Position numbers and translations under genes: made by a program. DNA of 64,000 nt from Closterium sp. Naga37s-1 (taxonomy: Eukaryota > Streptophyta > Zygnematophyceae > Desmidiales > Closteriaceae): assembly GCA_947471745.1 (NCBI GenBank), contig CANJKZ010000724.1, forward strand, positions 5,514,001 to 5,578,000, in the 5' to 3' direction. Positions 8,203 through 20,700 of the stretch are shown one piece after another. How positions within the stretch are numbered: the first letter of the stretch is position 1; each line of letters starts with the position of its first letter. The notes below the pieces were generated by a model that worked only from the letters and a program-made list of their open reading frames with translations, was not told where the DNA came from and ran no database searches.

Positions 8203-11200
8203 CTACAGCAACCGAGGACCTGCCTCAACAAGCCCTAACTGCACACAAAACCAGTGGTGATCACCAGGCGCCAAGGCCTTGGTGAAGAGGTCAGCAGTGT
8301 TGGCCTCTGAGGCCACAAAGTCTAGGCGCACCTGGCCGCGTCGCTGGAGCTCACGCAGGAGGAAGTAATGTCGATGTGCTTCACCCTGGTCTCCAGTCGA
8401 GGCTCGCGACACAAGAGAATCATGGCCTTGTTGTCAGCGAACAAGGTCAGAGCAGTGCGAGGTTGCTCACCAAGGTCAGTGAGCAAGAAGGTCAACTAGC
8501 GAAGCTCCTGAGCAGCCATAGCACCGGCATAGATCTCTGCCTCTGCACTGGATGAAGCCACCGACGACGATCGTGTGGACCTCCACGACACAACCCCATC
8601 TCCCAGACTGAAACAGTAACCCTGGGTCGAACGCTGAGTCTCCACGTCGTCAGCGTAAGAAGATTCACAGAGGCAAGTCAGCTCAACTGGCCGAGTCCCT
8701 CCAAGCACAAGCTTCGTCCCTGATGTAGTCGCCAGGTACTTCGCCACCCTCACGGCAGCCGTCCAGTGAACAGGACGGTGCCTCCCAGGTCCAACAAAGC
8801 GAGAGAGGACACTAAGAGGGTAGGCGAGGTCCGGGCGAGTACAAGTCATCAGGTACATGAGGCAACCAATAAGCTCTGGGTAGGGACCACTGGGCTCAAA
8901 GGGCTTGTCAGGGAAGAGGCCGGTGAGTCTGTGGTTTACATCAAGAGGAGTGGGCTATGTGGTGGAGTGCTGAAGCCCGAACCGCTGAAGGACCTGCTGC
9001 ACCATGTGTGACTGCGTCAACGTGATGCTGCGAGCGGCTCTGTCCCTGGTGATCTGCTGGCCAAGGTAGCGCTGCAGTTCACCAAGGTCAGTGCACGTGT
9101 GTCTCTTCTGAATTCGGACTTCACCTCAGCCAGAGCTGCCCTGTCTGGTGTAGCAAAGACCAAGTCATCAACGTAGATGAGTATAAAGAAAGGAGTGGAG
9201 CCAGCACGAACAAACAGTGACGGGTCAGCAGAGGAAGGGCGAAGAGTGGAGCGAAGAGTGTCGTGCCACTCACGGGGCGACTGGCGGAGACCGTAGACTG
9301 GTCGCTTCAGGCTCCAGTGGGTCCCAGGAGGGAAAGCACCAGTGAAACCGGGAGGACAGTGCAGCCAGATCTCATCGTGCAGTCGTCCCTAGGGAAAGGC
9401 AGTGGAGAAGTCGAGGGAATGGAGCTCGTAGTCACGCTGTGCTGCTACGTGTAGTAACACCCGAAGAGTAGTCATCTTCGGGGTCGGAGCGAAGGTCTGA
9501 AAGAAGTCAACTCCCTCACGCTGACTGAAGCCTCTCGCCACATAGCACGCCTTGAACACCGGGGTTGATCCAGGCGGCCGCTTCACCTTGAAGAGCCACA
9601 TGCCCATCGACTACGTTCGCCTGGGGAGGGGGAACTGCGTCGACATACGTGCCTGTGGATCTCCAAGACGCCAACTCTTTGTCCATGGCCGCCTTCTACT
9701 GAGAGGCCCACCCCCCTGACACTGCCTCACGGTACGTGCGAGGAGTCGGTATGTCAAGGGTGTCGGGGTCTCCCTCAGAGGAAAGCAGCATGACACAGAG
9801 AGTGGGAGAAGTGGCTGTCGGGTACTCCAGCTCAGAGTGTCTGTCCTCTAGGACGTCACAGCCAAGGGCAAACTATCCCCCGACGGACAGAGGATGGGTA
9901 GGCGGAGCGGGCACCACACGAGTGCTGTAGTCAAGGCGGCTGGCGGCGGCAAAGTCAGCGACAGCGGCAGTGAAAGCCGAGACAGACGACGGAGAGAAAC
10001 GAGAGCCGGTGACAACAGTGGCTAGAACGTGGGAGACAACAAGGCGAACATCACGGTAATAGTCGGAGATAGGAGTAGGGGAGATAGGAAGAGAAGACGG
10101 AGGAGGAGACGGGAGAACTGACACCGGAGGAGGAGAACGACAAAGAGAGGTACAAAGGAGGGCAGTGTGGAGGTCGGTAACGGGGGACGAGGGACGAGCA
10201 CTCGGAGGACAAGGACGGGAACGGTAGTGACAGACAACAGGGGGAGGAGACTGCGGTGGAGGAGAGGACCAGACAGCCGGACGGGTGTCAGGAGGAGAAA
10301 ACGTAGGACCAAACGCAGGAGGAGACGGAGAGCGGACAGGAGGAGAGGAGGGAAGACTAAGGGCCCGAAGGCCATTCACAACTGCCACTCCAGAGGGAGC
10401 TGCTGCGGCTGCGGTGGCGGCGGCGGCTGCTGCTGTTGTTGTGGTTGCGGCGGCTGCTGCTGCGGCTGCCGCTGCTGCTGCTGCTGCTGCTGCTGCCGGT
10501 GCTGCTAATGCTCCAGCAGGTCCAACTGCCGCAACTCCTGCCGCTCCCGCTCCAACCGCTCCTGCTCCTCGCGTGCACGCCGGCAGGCCGCCTAGTAACG
10601 CGTGTCGTGGCGGTGGGGAGGCGGAGTGCTCTCCGCAGACTTAGTGCCCCCAGCTCCAGTCGCCTGAGAACTAGCACCACCAGTACCAGTGTCCCTAGAA
10701 GGGGTACCAACAGGGTCAGGGTCCCCATCTCCAGCGCCCCCTGTCCTAGCACCCCCAGTGCCAGGACCTCCAACTTCAGCACCCCCAGAACTAGCACCTC
10801 CCGTGCCAGCACCTCCAGTTCCAGCAACTTCAGAACTAGCACCTCCAGTGCCAGCACCTCCAGCTCCAGCACCCCCAGAACTAGCACCTCCAGTGACAGG
10901 ACCTCCAGCTCTAGCACCCCCAGGGCTAGCACCACCTGCGCCAGCACCTCCAACTCCAGCACCCCTCGAACGAGCACCCCCAGACCGAGTACCGCCAGTG
11001 GCTGCACCTCCAGCTCCAACACCAACCGAGTCCACATGAACATGTCGCGGAAGTACCGAAGGCTGCTGAGGGGACTGTGAGGAGGACTGCGGGGAGGGAG
11101 ACGCTACCTGACGCGCGACCGAGGGTAGAGGGGTAGCGTGAGACACACCTGACGGGGTAGGACCAGGGGGGGGTGGGGGTACCGGAGGAGCGGGAGCAGG

Positions 11201-13025
11201 GGGAATAGAGGGTGCAAGGAAAAGGGGGGGAGGGGGAACCGGGAGACCTCGACAGTGGTACCGGGTGTAGTAGGACACTGATTCGTCGACCGGACGTCAC
11301 GAGAGTCTAAGAACTGGTGTAGGGGCGGGTGGAAAAAGGACCAGTCGGCCGAGGAGGGAAACCAAGGAAGACACACGGGACGGCGCGAGCCGAGAGCTTG
11401 TCCTCAGAGGTGTCGCGGACAAGCGCAAGGCAGCCCCAGACACGAAAAGCTGACCCAACACCAGGGGACCCGGTCCAAAGACTGGTCGGTGAAGCCTCTG
11501 GCCGCGAGACGCGCGACTGGAGGTTCAGCTGGTGAGCGGCGTAGCGAACCGTGTAGGGCCACAGAAAATGGGGCGCACGGGCATGAATCATGGACGTGCG
11601 GGCGATGTCATTGACCAAGCCAATGCGGCGCTCATCAACCCCATTCTGCTATGGGGACTCCGGCAGCGTCCAGGACTGTACGATCCCCTGCTCGCCGAAA
11701 AATCCGGCAAGAATGCCTGAGCGAAACTCACCCCCACGGTCAGAGTGGAGACAGGAGACACGACGGCCACGAGTGCCCTCAGTGGCTAGAAGCCTCCGGA
11801 TCAGCGTAGAAGTCACACCAGACTTCTTCGCGAGAGGAAACATTGTGGTGTACCTGGAGAAGTCGTCGATGACCACCAGAAAGTAGCGTTCCCTCTCAGG
11901 GCCCTGAGTAGGTGCAGGGCCCCAGACATCCAAGTGGAGTGTCTGGAAGGGAGCAGTGGTTGGACGAAGGGAGTGCGGACTGGCACGAAGATGGCCGGCA
12001 ACGCAAGGAGGGCACGGTGGTGCAGGCGAGGGAGGGAGCGACGAGAAGACGCGAGGGAGACCTGAAACAAGACGGTGACTAGCCATAGTGCGGAGGCGGG
12101 GGATCGACGTGTGGCCAAGACGGTGGTGCCACAAGACGGTCCGGTGGGTGAAAGACCGACACGAGCAAGACGCAACAACTAGACCGGACACAGCAACCTG
12201 ACCGGACACAGCAACCTGACCGGACACAGCAACCTGACCAGGCACAGCAACCGGTGGGGACACAGTAACCTGACCGAACTCTGCTACCGGTGGGACGAAG
12301 CAACTTGACCAGACGCAGCTACCTGCGGGGGCAGAGTGTGCTGGACGAAGAGACCCGAGTGGGGCTCTCTGATGAACGTGGCAAGAACTGCCCTGGTGGA
12401 AGAGTCCGTACGGATCGCAGTCCTCCCGTGCGCAGGAAAAGTGATTGTGATCCCCCGGTCCTGAAGGTATCCAACACCCACCAAGTTCCGAGAGAACGAG
12501 GGGATGTAGAGACCCGTGAGGAAACCAGAGGGGACAGCTAGGCACGGGAGAGTGGTCGAGCTACGAGCAACTGCTGGTGCTGAAGTAGGATCAGCCAGGG
12601 CAACTTGGACTGGAGCCGAAAGAGGTGTGAAAGTGGTGTGGTCGCGGAAGAAGCACTGAGACGCGCCGGAGTCCAGCGTGAAGGAGAGCGACGCAACAGC
12701 AGTCGTTACGGCTGGGCTAGTGACTACACAAGCACCTACTCTAAAAGCAGAAGTACCGACACTAGCAACAGGCAAAGGTCCTAAGCTAGGTACGCGTAAG
12801 CCAAGAGATCTGTATGTGACAGAATAAACAACATCCATATATCAAACACATCGTAACCACTACGAAACAGGCCGGGCCAGATTGGGGGAGCCGACCCCGG
12901 CCCAAAACGCTCACGGTAGAGGTCGTCGAGGCGACTGTAGCAGCGTTGTGTAGAGTGGTTAGGATGCCAGCACGTAGTGCCAGCACCAGGGCTGGTCAGG
13001 ATCCGGTACTGGCAGGGGCCAACGT
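8203..13025 (-). pseudogene. Broken Gag-Pol of copia C3
   Basis: Domains in order on the minus strand: zinc-knuckle-like C-X13-C-X4-H-X4-C at about 13010-12930; protease SFTLDSGASQCFFRD at about 12690-12645; integrase zinc finger HHRLGHTS and core LDVWGP / LHSDRGGEF at about 12130-11700; integrase C-terminal part 11618-11307; a Gly/Ala/Ser repeat linker at 11045-10640; RT piece FKACYVARGFSQREGVDFF at 9607-9389; RNase H ASSSAEAEIYAGAMAAQELR at 8858-8496; C-terminus ending 8203. Several frameshifts and stops separate the pieces, so no full polyprotein can be made. The YVDD-equivalent region lies between 9389 and 8900 in a different frame. Confidence 0.85.
10640..11045 (-). repeat. Short tandem coding repeat in the integrase-RT linker of C3
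   Basis: On the plus strand, degenerate tandem copies of words such as ccagcacctccagctccag and cccccagaactagcacc run for about 400 bp. On the minus strand they encode [16 protein letters not shown]-type repeats. They sit at the same place in the polyprotein as the 33-bp repeat of C1 but are unrelated in sequence. Confidence 0.75.
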
Positions 13026-13361
13026 TGTGAGGATCTGGTTCAAGAAAGATAAATCTATTGAATGAATCACCTGGGTACAAGACGAGGCTATATATAGGCT
13101 TGACACAAAGGCCGTAACCCGGGTGTTACTAGAAGGTTTTGCGGGTCGCGAAGCGTCCCGAACGGGTCCTTCCCGAATTCGGTAGAAGGCAATTTGGTGG
13201 TAACAAAAAAGCCTAGAATTCGGTGCACTCAACCTAGTTCGGTGCCTATATCTATAATAGCTATAGTAAAAGCAACGAACCTTGGAAATCAAGCATAAGC
13301 ATACAAGATAATGCGCAATGAAGCAGCAAATAAAGTCCAGCAAAGACGTCGTACTCTCACA
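13026..13361 (-). repeat. 3' LTR of gypsy G2
   Basis: It is homologous over its length to 24159-24517, sharing for example the words aatctattgaatgaatcac and gtcgcgaagcgtcccgaac. On the minus strand it starts TGTGAGAGTACG after the polypurine tract ttgaggggggacg and ends ..GATCCTCACA. Confidence 0.8.
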
Positions 13362-13488
13362 CGTCCCCCCCTCAAAGCTGGGTGGCGTGAGAAACACCCT
13401 GCTTGACAAGATAATCCTTGAGAGCACGGCGTGCATTGCCCATATCAGCTTCTGCAACCCAACTGTCCTCCGACGGGTCATATCTCTT

Positions 13489-16400
13489 CTAGCGTATCAG
13501 GAACTTGTCGTGTTGCCGCGTCTGCATCGATGAGCGAGCACTTGGTCCACCTCGTACTCTAGTGCATCCTGTACGAGAACAGGTGGTGGTGGCGATAGCT
13601 GGCATCCCTGGAACTATTGGTTGGGGTCCTTGTAGGGCTTCAGTAGCTGAACATGGAAAGCGTTGTGAAGCTTCCACGTAGTAGGTAAGCGCAAGCGGAA
13701 TGTTACTGGTGTCACCTGTGCCTCAACGCGAAAGGGACGACAGAAGCGAGGCCGGAGCTTGGACGGAAGGTGAGATAAGTCCAAGTTGTGTGTGTCGAGA
13801 AGCACCTGATGTCCGACTGCTACTGAGTGATCACGTCGCTGGCGATCGGCATACTGCTTCTGGGAGTTCTGCATCGTGGTGAGACGTCGCCGAGTCTTCT
13901 CCCATAGCTACTACATGGTGGTGACAGAGTCGTGTGCGGCTTGGACGTGTGCCGGGGTGTTTGGCTGCTGTGGTGTAAGTGGTTCCCGCCCCTAGCACAG
14001 GAAGAAATGAGATTTCCCTGTGGCCGCATGCGAAGCGTTGTTGTAAGCGAACTCAAGCGTCGGTAACTGTAGATCCCAGCGGCTGATGTCGTCTTTGCAA
14101 GCTGTGCGCAGTAACTGTTCAACCACCTGATCGAGTCGCTCAGTCTGTCCATCAGTCTGGGGGTGGTACGCTGAAGACATCGCAAGCTTTGGATTCCCTC
14201 CATAACTTACTGGTGAATTTGTTGTCTCAGTCTGAGATGAGTGTAGCAGGGATGTCGTGGATGGTGATAATGCGGTCGAAGAAGATGCGAGCAATTGCTT
14301 CAGCTGTAGCCGTGGCGTTGGTTGGGATGAAGTGTCCCATTTTAGAGAACTTGTCGATCACCACGAGTATAGTGTCATGCCCTTGTGAGGTCTAAGGTAG
14401 CCCAGTGATGAAGTCTAGGTTGACGACTTGCCATGGCTGCTCCAGTACAGGTAGATGCTGAAGTAACCCCTGCTTTTTTCTGCTTGCTACTCTTCCTCCG
14501 CTGGCACGTGTCGCATAAGGTGACGAACTGCTGCACGTCCGCTGCCATCCGGGGCCAGTAGTAATACTTCGCTATTCCCGCTAATGTCTTGTTGCTCCCA
14601 AAATGTCCCACGTATGCCACATTGTGGAACACCTCCAGTAAGATCTGTTGGAGCGGGGCATAGTTCGGTACCCAAATCTTTCCTGGTCCCTTTCTTACAG
14701 CTAGGTCTTTCTCCCACTGTAACAACTTTTGTTTTTCTGCTGTAGCAATCTCTGCGTCCACGGAGTACCCATGTTGGAATAGACCCTTGAGTAGAGGGTT
14801 CATCCCGACGAGCTGAATGCCTGCTACATGACCGGGGCAGCTCAACGCATCTGCTTTGTTGTGTAGCCCGGGCTTGTAGACGATGTCGTAGTGGAAGTGG
14901 GTCTCCAAGAAGTCCACCCACCGCGCATGTCGTCGTGAGAGCGTTGACTGCGACTTCAGGTATTTGAGGTTGCAGTGGTCAGTGCACACTATAGTCTTGG
15001 CTCCTTCTAGGTAGCATCTCCACGCCTTGAAGGCTGTGACTATCGCTAAGGCTTCCTTGTCATTGATTGGGTAGTTCAGTTCTGCTCCGTGTAGCTTCTT
15101 ACTGAGGTAGGTGATGGGCTGCAAACTGCTTCCGTGATGCTGCATCTGTACTGCTCCGACTGCCTGGTCACTAGCGTCCACCACGTAGTCCTTGTCTGGG
15201 TCCGGTAGGATGAGTACTGGTGCTGTAGTCAGTGCTGTCTGTAGCTGCTCCATGGCTTGCTGATGAGGAGTATCCCATTTGTAGGGCGTATCCTTTTTCA
15301 GCAGGTTGGTCAGTGGTGCTGCTATCTTATTATACTGCGGCACGAACCCGATGTAGTAGTTGGCGAAGCCTAGGAACTACTTCAACTCTTTCACATTCTC
15401 AGGAACTTTCTATTTTAGGACAGGTTTCGCTCCTGGTTCCTCCACGATCTCGTGCTCGTGGGTGCATGCTGGAGGTACTCCTGCATGTAGATTTCCTGGC
15501 ATGATGTCCTTGTACTGCTCCAACACCTCCTTCACTGCTGCAGGTAGCTCTGCATTCGGCTTCTCCTCCTCCGCTGCTGCCATAACCAGTGCTAGGTAGC
15601 CTGTGTTACTCTCGTTCCCCATCCGTTCGCACCGTGCAAGTGTCATTTCAGGAACGTCCCCTGTATCCGTCCAGGTTCTCAGCTCCACACGTTTCCCATT
15701 GTTGTAGATGCACGCCTTCCGGTCGACCCAGTCGATCTCGGGGTTGAACCGCTTCAGAAAATCACGCCCCAACATGAAATCTAATCCTTTGATGTTCGTG
15801 ATCGGCAACGTCGGCTTCCACCTTAACGCTCCTATCTGCAGCTGCACTATTGTTTCGCCGTGGATGGGAAGCTTCGTACCGTCCACCATCGTTGCTGTAA
15901 ATTGGGTCTCCTCCGATGACTCTCCAATTTTCTCCAACGTCCCGCGGTCGCACAACGAGTAGGACGCACCACTGTCCACCAAGGCCTGGAGGCGACGCCT
16001 GTTGCAGATCACCTCGAGGAGTAGTGGCTGTTGCTGCTCCGAGTAGCCATAGATGGTATCGTTTATATGATCGTAGGGTACGTCGAGTATGACATCCCTA
16101 GGTCCTGCGCTCGAAGATGCAGCTTCAATATCAGTGTTCAACTGAGAAGGGTTAGAAGGATTTATCCGAGGCCGATTCAACTTCTCATAAGCCTGGAACC
16201 TTCCCCTAAGCCTTTGCAGATGTGTAGGCTTCATCTGTGGGGAACAGGGAGCCTTTAAACAGAGTTGCTGGGAGAGAATATTAGCTCCTCGGAACGCTCG
16301 ACCCTTATTAGCGCTCCGGAGTAGGGTCCCCATATTACCCGGACCGGATTAATTTATGACTCTCCCTTAATAAAGGCTTGAAACCCACGAGAAGTAATAT

Positions 16401-16765
16401 TCTTACTTATCGGGGTGTACGGCTGGAGTTTCCCAGTCGGTGCAGGGTCTTGTTTCACGGGTCCTCCTTTCGTCTCGACGATTTCCCCTGGTGCCGGCTG
16501 GACGTGACGTTTTAAATTTGCGCCACCATATTCTCCTTTTTTCGCCCTCTCCAAAGTTGCCACGTTGTCCGTTTTCTGCTTCGGGGGTGCCGCAATGTTC
16601 TTGTCCCTCAGCTCCGCATGCCTTTCCTTCATTTTCCAACACGCCAAGATACGATGTCCTATAGCGCCGCAAAATTCGCGTGTCTCATTTTTTGCTAGCC
16701 GCTGCTCCCCATCGCCCTTGTCGTTCTCCATCGGGTCAGCAGTCGTGGGTGGTGCCAATTGCCCC
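13489..16765 (-). pseudogene. Gypsy G2 Gag-Pol remnant lacking the RT core
   Basis: Minus-strand order: the end of Gag with a CCHC-like FCGAIGHRILACW (about 16660); an aspartic protease with LVDSGASYSLCD and an FMLGRDFLKRF flap region (about 15970-15740); RNase H of RT (ILPDPDKDYVVDASDQAVGA, YPINDKEALAIV, YKPGLHNKADALSCPG; 15343-14800); an integrase zinc finger (HVPAEEE frame, about 14500); an integrase core end (YHPQTDGQTERLDQVVEQLL, about 14170); and a C-terminal SH3/chromodomain-like piece (KLRPRFCRPFRVEAQV, about 13770). Between KPVLK (about 15410) and KVPENVKELK (about 15400) the RT palm with its YVDD box is missing, and stops interrupt the rest. The N-terminal part of Gag is cut at 16765 by C2. 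Confidence 0.85.
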
Positions 16766-16898
16766 TGACAAACTTATATGTTGCTTACTGTGTAGGCTGT
16801 AGTGGGGGGTAGCCCATATGCGGTACAACCCAATTAGGGTTTCCTACTTGTACCCATCTTGCTGAAAGTTCATTCATTTCTCGTTTGTATTTCTGACA
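16766..16898 (+). repeat. 5' LTR of copia C2 (133 bp)
   Basis: It begins TGACAAACTTATATG, ends TTTCTGACA, and is followed at once by the primer site. It aligns with the C1 3' LTR. Confidence 0.85.
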
Positions 16899-16910
16899 TG
16901 GTTTCAGGGC
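16899..16910 (+). other. Primer binding site of copia C2
   Basis: It reads TGGTTTCAGGGC, two mismatches from the initiator tRNA-Met type TGGTATCAGAGC, and lies directly after the LTR. Confidence 0.7.
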
Positions 16911-16974
16911 AGGTCCTAGCCTAAGACCGTTTCTGTAGGGCCCACCGAGTAGCACTACCCCACCCGTCGCGCCA

Positions 16975-17700
16975 CCGTGTTAGCGCCGCACTGCCTTGCC
17001 TTGCCCTGCGTCGCGCTGCCTGCGCACGCCCTGCCCTGCCCTGCCCGCGCGCCGCGCCGTGCCGCCTTGCCCGCACGTCGCCCGCCGCAGCACGCCCTGC
17101 CCTGCCCGCGCGCCGCCCGCCCTGTGCTGCCCACGCGCCGCCCGCCGCAGCGCGCCCTGCCCTGCCCGCGCAAAGCCCGCCGCAGCATGCCCTGCCCTGC
17201 CCGCGCGCCGCCCGCCGCCCACCGCCGCGCGCTCTGCTCTGCCCGCACGTCGCCCGCCGCAGCGCGCCCTGCCCTGCCCGCGCGCCGCCCGCCGTCGCGC
17301 GTCCTGCTCTGCTCGCACGCCGCACGCTGCTGCGCGCCCTGCCCTGCCCGCGCGTCGCCCGCCGCAGCGCGCCCTGCCCTGCCCGCGCGCCGCCCATTAC
17401 TGCGCGCCCTGCCATGCCCGCGCGTCGCCCGCCGCAGCGCGCCCTGCCCTGCCCGCGCGCCGCCCGCCACAGTGCGCCTAGCCCTTCCCTGCGCGCGCCC
17501 GCCGCTGCGCGCCCTGCCCTGCCCGCGTGCCGCTTGCTGCCGCGCGCCCTGTTCTGCCCGCGCGCCGCCCGCTGCAGCGCGCCCTGCCCTGCCCGTGCGC
17601 CGCCCGCCGCCGCGCGTCCTGCTTTGCCCGCGCGCCGCCTGCTGCCACGCGCCCTGCCTTGCAGGCTGCCCTGCTGGCTGCCGCCCTGCTTTGCTCTGCT
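16975..17700 (+). repeat. GC-rich minisatellite leader of copia C2
   Basis: About twenty degenerate tandem copies of a unit of about 36 bp carry the words gcgccctgccctgcccgcg and ccgcccgccgcag. The stretch sits between the primer site and the gag start at 17729. It creates long Ala/Arg/Pro-rich open frames on both strands that are not genes. Confidence 0.85.
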
Positions 17701-17728
17701 GCTAGCACGCCCGACTGCTCTGCCCGCC

Positions 17729-20700
17729 ATGGCCACGCTCAGTGTTCTCACCTTTGATCCGGAGGGCCGCTCGATAGAGTTCGACGCTTGGCTTGACGAC
17801 TTACAGCTGTACTTAATGAGCTATTCCAAGGACGGTGTTTCACTGTTTGACCTCACGTCTGGCGCCTCTCTCGCCCCTACCGCCACAACTGACAGTGTAG
17901 CTCACTCACAGTGGCTTTCTCATGACGCTGCTACTCGCCTAGCAGTTCGCAACCACCTGCCGTTAGCCGAACGCGCTCACTTCGGACAGCACAAGACTGC
18001 GAAAGCACTGTACGACGCTGTAGTCGCTCGTTACTCCTCCCCGGCCACTGCTGCTCTAGGCCGCCTTCTCCTGCCCTACCTGTTCCCAGAGTTGTCCGCC
18101 TTTGCACTAGTGACAGTTGCTACCGCGCTGCGCTCCCCGCCGAGTTTCTCACCAAGAACCCTCCTCCCATGTATATCACTCTCTACTTCATAATCACCCT
18201 CCTCCCTGACTCTCTTAGCGTTGTCAGGGGCCTCCTCCTCGCCCTTGACCCCACCACCCTCACTGTCGACCTGCTCGAGAAGCACCTCCTTGCAGCTGAG
18301 ACTAGCATAGTCGCTGTAGGCGCTTCTCGTGGCACTCCTCGCACTCCCTTCTTTGAGGGGTGTTCGCCCTGCCCCCTTCTCCCCTCAGTTGCCTCTGCTA
18401 CTGGTGTCGACTACCTTCGTGCTGAGGAGGTAGGAGCTGCGTGTGCCCCTAGTGGGAAGCGACGCAGCGGCAGGGGCAGGGGAGGCAGGGGCGGTGGGGG
18501 CGGCAGAAGTGGAGGCGGTGGTGGGGGCGGAGGAGGCGGTGGAGGGGGCGGCGGTAGCGGAGGGAGTGGTGGTGGGGGTGGAGGTGTAGGTGGCGGCGGT
18601 GGTGGCGATAGTGGCGGCGGCAGTGGCAGCGCTAGTGGCGGCGGCAGTGGTGGCGGCAGTGGTGGCGGCAGTGGGAGTGGAGGCGGAAGCAGTGGTGGCG
18701 GCCGAGGTGGTACCAGTCAGAGAGGAGGCTTGGGCGGTGGTCAGAGGCAGCAGCAGCAGCGTCAGATTTTGAACATGGAGCTTCGTGAGTGGTTTGCTCA
18801 GCGTGGGGCGGCTGAGGGTAGTGGTCCCTGCCCGTATGTCATTTGCACAGGTGACCGCACTGGTCAGACATGCAGGAAGCCCCACACCCAGTACTGCTGC
18901 TTCTCTCGTCTTACCGACGCGTTCCGCGCAGAGTTTCCCGATGCGGCTGAGCTTCCCCGCTGGGCAGAGCTGCTTAAGCAGGGTGTAGACATCTTTGCTC
19001 TTGATTATGATGCTATTATTTCTGCCATGTATGCATTGACTGTTGGTGCTGAGGGTGGCTGTTACCTATGTACGCCGCCAGACCCAGGTATAGAGGCTGT
19101 TGCTCTAGGTGCTAGTGAGTCTGCTGCTCTAGGTGCTGGTGAGTCTGCTCTCTCTGGTACTGCGTCTGCTGCGGCCTTGCACACCTTCACGCTTGACTCA
19201 GGTGCTTCCCGCTGTTTCTTTCGCGACAGTACGACAGTCACACCGCACTCTGCACCTGTTGCTGTCTCTCTGGCTGACCCCTCTGCGGACCTAGTCCTTG
19301 CATGTTCCTCCACTGTTCTGCCTTGTCCGGCGGTTCCGTCTGGCTCACTGTCAGGTCTCCACCTCCCCTCGTTCTCTACAAACTTGGTGAGCAACGCAGT
19401 CCTTCAGGATCAGTGGGTTGATACCTTGACCCCTAGAGGACAGCGTGTGGCGGTCTATACGTGCACCCGGACTGGTAGGCACCTGGCCACGTTCACCCGT
19501 CGGCCTGGGTCGAGTCTGTACACACTGACTACTGCGCCTCCTCAGGTAGCTGCGTCTGCATCTGCGTCAGGTCAGCTAGCAGCCCCCTGCTCATGTCGCG
19601 CCCTGTCGCACCAGACGCTCCTTTGGCACCACCGCCTTGGTCACCCCTCTCTGGCACGCCTCCGTGGCATGCACTCCCGGTACCTTGTCTCTGGTCTTCC
19701 CAGGTCTCTGCCTCCCCTCCCACCCTCGCCTGCCCCTCCCTTCCTTCCCTGTGTCGAGGGGCGGCAGCACGCCGCTCCTCACTCCTCCTCGTTCCCTCCA
19801 ACGACTGCTCCCCTGCAGACTCTCCAGCTGGACATGTGGGGCCTAGCCCGCGTCCGTGGACAACCCCACGAGCGGTACATTCTGCTGGTTGTCGACGACT
19901 ACACGCGTTACACCACGGTCTTCCCCTTGCGCCGAAAGGGGGAGGTCCCTGATGTTTTGATCCCTTGGATCCGCGTTGTTCGTCTCCAGCTCCGCGAGCG
20001 GTTCAAGACGGACCTTCCCGTCCTGCGTCTGCACTCTGACAGAGGCGGTGAGTTTTCCTCCGACCTCTTGTAGGACTTTTGTCGTGGGGAGGGCATTCGA
20101 CAGACGCTCACGCTTCCGGCCTCTCCGCAGCAGAATGGGGTTGTTGAGCGCCGTATTGGCTTAGTCATGGAGGTCGCTTGTACCTCCATGATCCATGCGG
20201 CTACCCCCCATTTTCTGTGGCCGTTTGCGGTCCGCTACGCTGCGAACTAGCTCAACCTTTGGCCCCGTGTCTCCTTGCCGGAGACCTCGCCGACACTGCG
20301 TTGGACGGGAGAGGTTGGTGATGCGTCGGTGTTCTAGGTCTGGGGATGTCGTGCTTTTGCCCGCTATACTTCCGCGGACAAGCTCTCCTCCCGCGCCGTT
20401 CCCTGTGTCTTCCTTGACTTTCCACCTGACGCGCCTGGCTGGCAGTTTTACCACCCCACCTCGCGCCGTGTCCTGCCCTCTCAGGAAGTCACGTTTGACG
20501 AGTCGGTTCCCTTTTACCGTCTCTTCCCCTACCGCACTGCCCCTCCCCCTCCCTCGCACCAGGTCCTCCTCCGGTAGACCCCCTCCCCCCTCAGGGTCCT
20601 GCTCCCTCAGGTGTCCTAGGTAGACCATGTCGAGCCTGTTGAGGTATCTGTCGACTCTGTTGCTGCTCGAGGTACTGCGTTTGGGGGTGCTGAGCCTGCG

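Larger units (their letters stand above)
7770..13025 (-). mobile_element. Degenerate Ty1/copia element C3
   Basis: Minus-strand copia element with 3' LTR (left), conserved 3' noncoding block, RNase H, RT, linker, integrase, protease and Gag zinc knuckle. The left edge is approximate. The right edge is the G2 3' LTR, so the capsid half of gag and the 5' LTR are missing here. If G2 inserted into C3, the missing part should lie beyond 24522. Confidence 0.85.

Noticed and set aside
16921-17751. Long Ala/Arg/Gly-rich open frames on the minus strand and Pro/Ala-rich frames on the plus strand
   Set aside because: They are produced by the GC-rich tandem repeat in the C2 leader; none has a recognisable domain.
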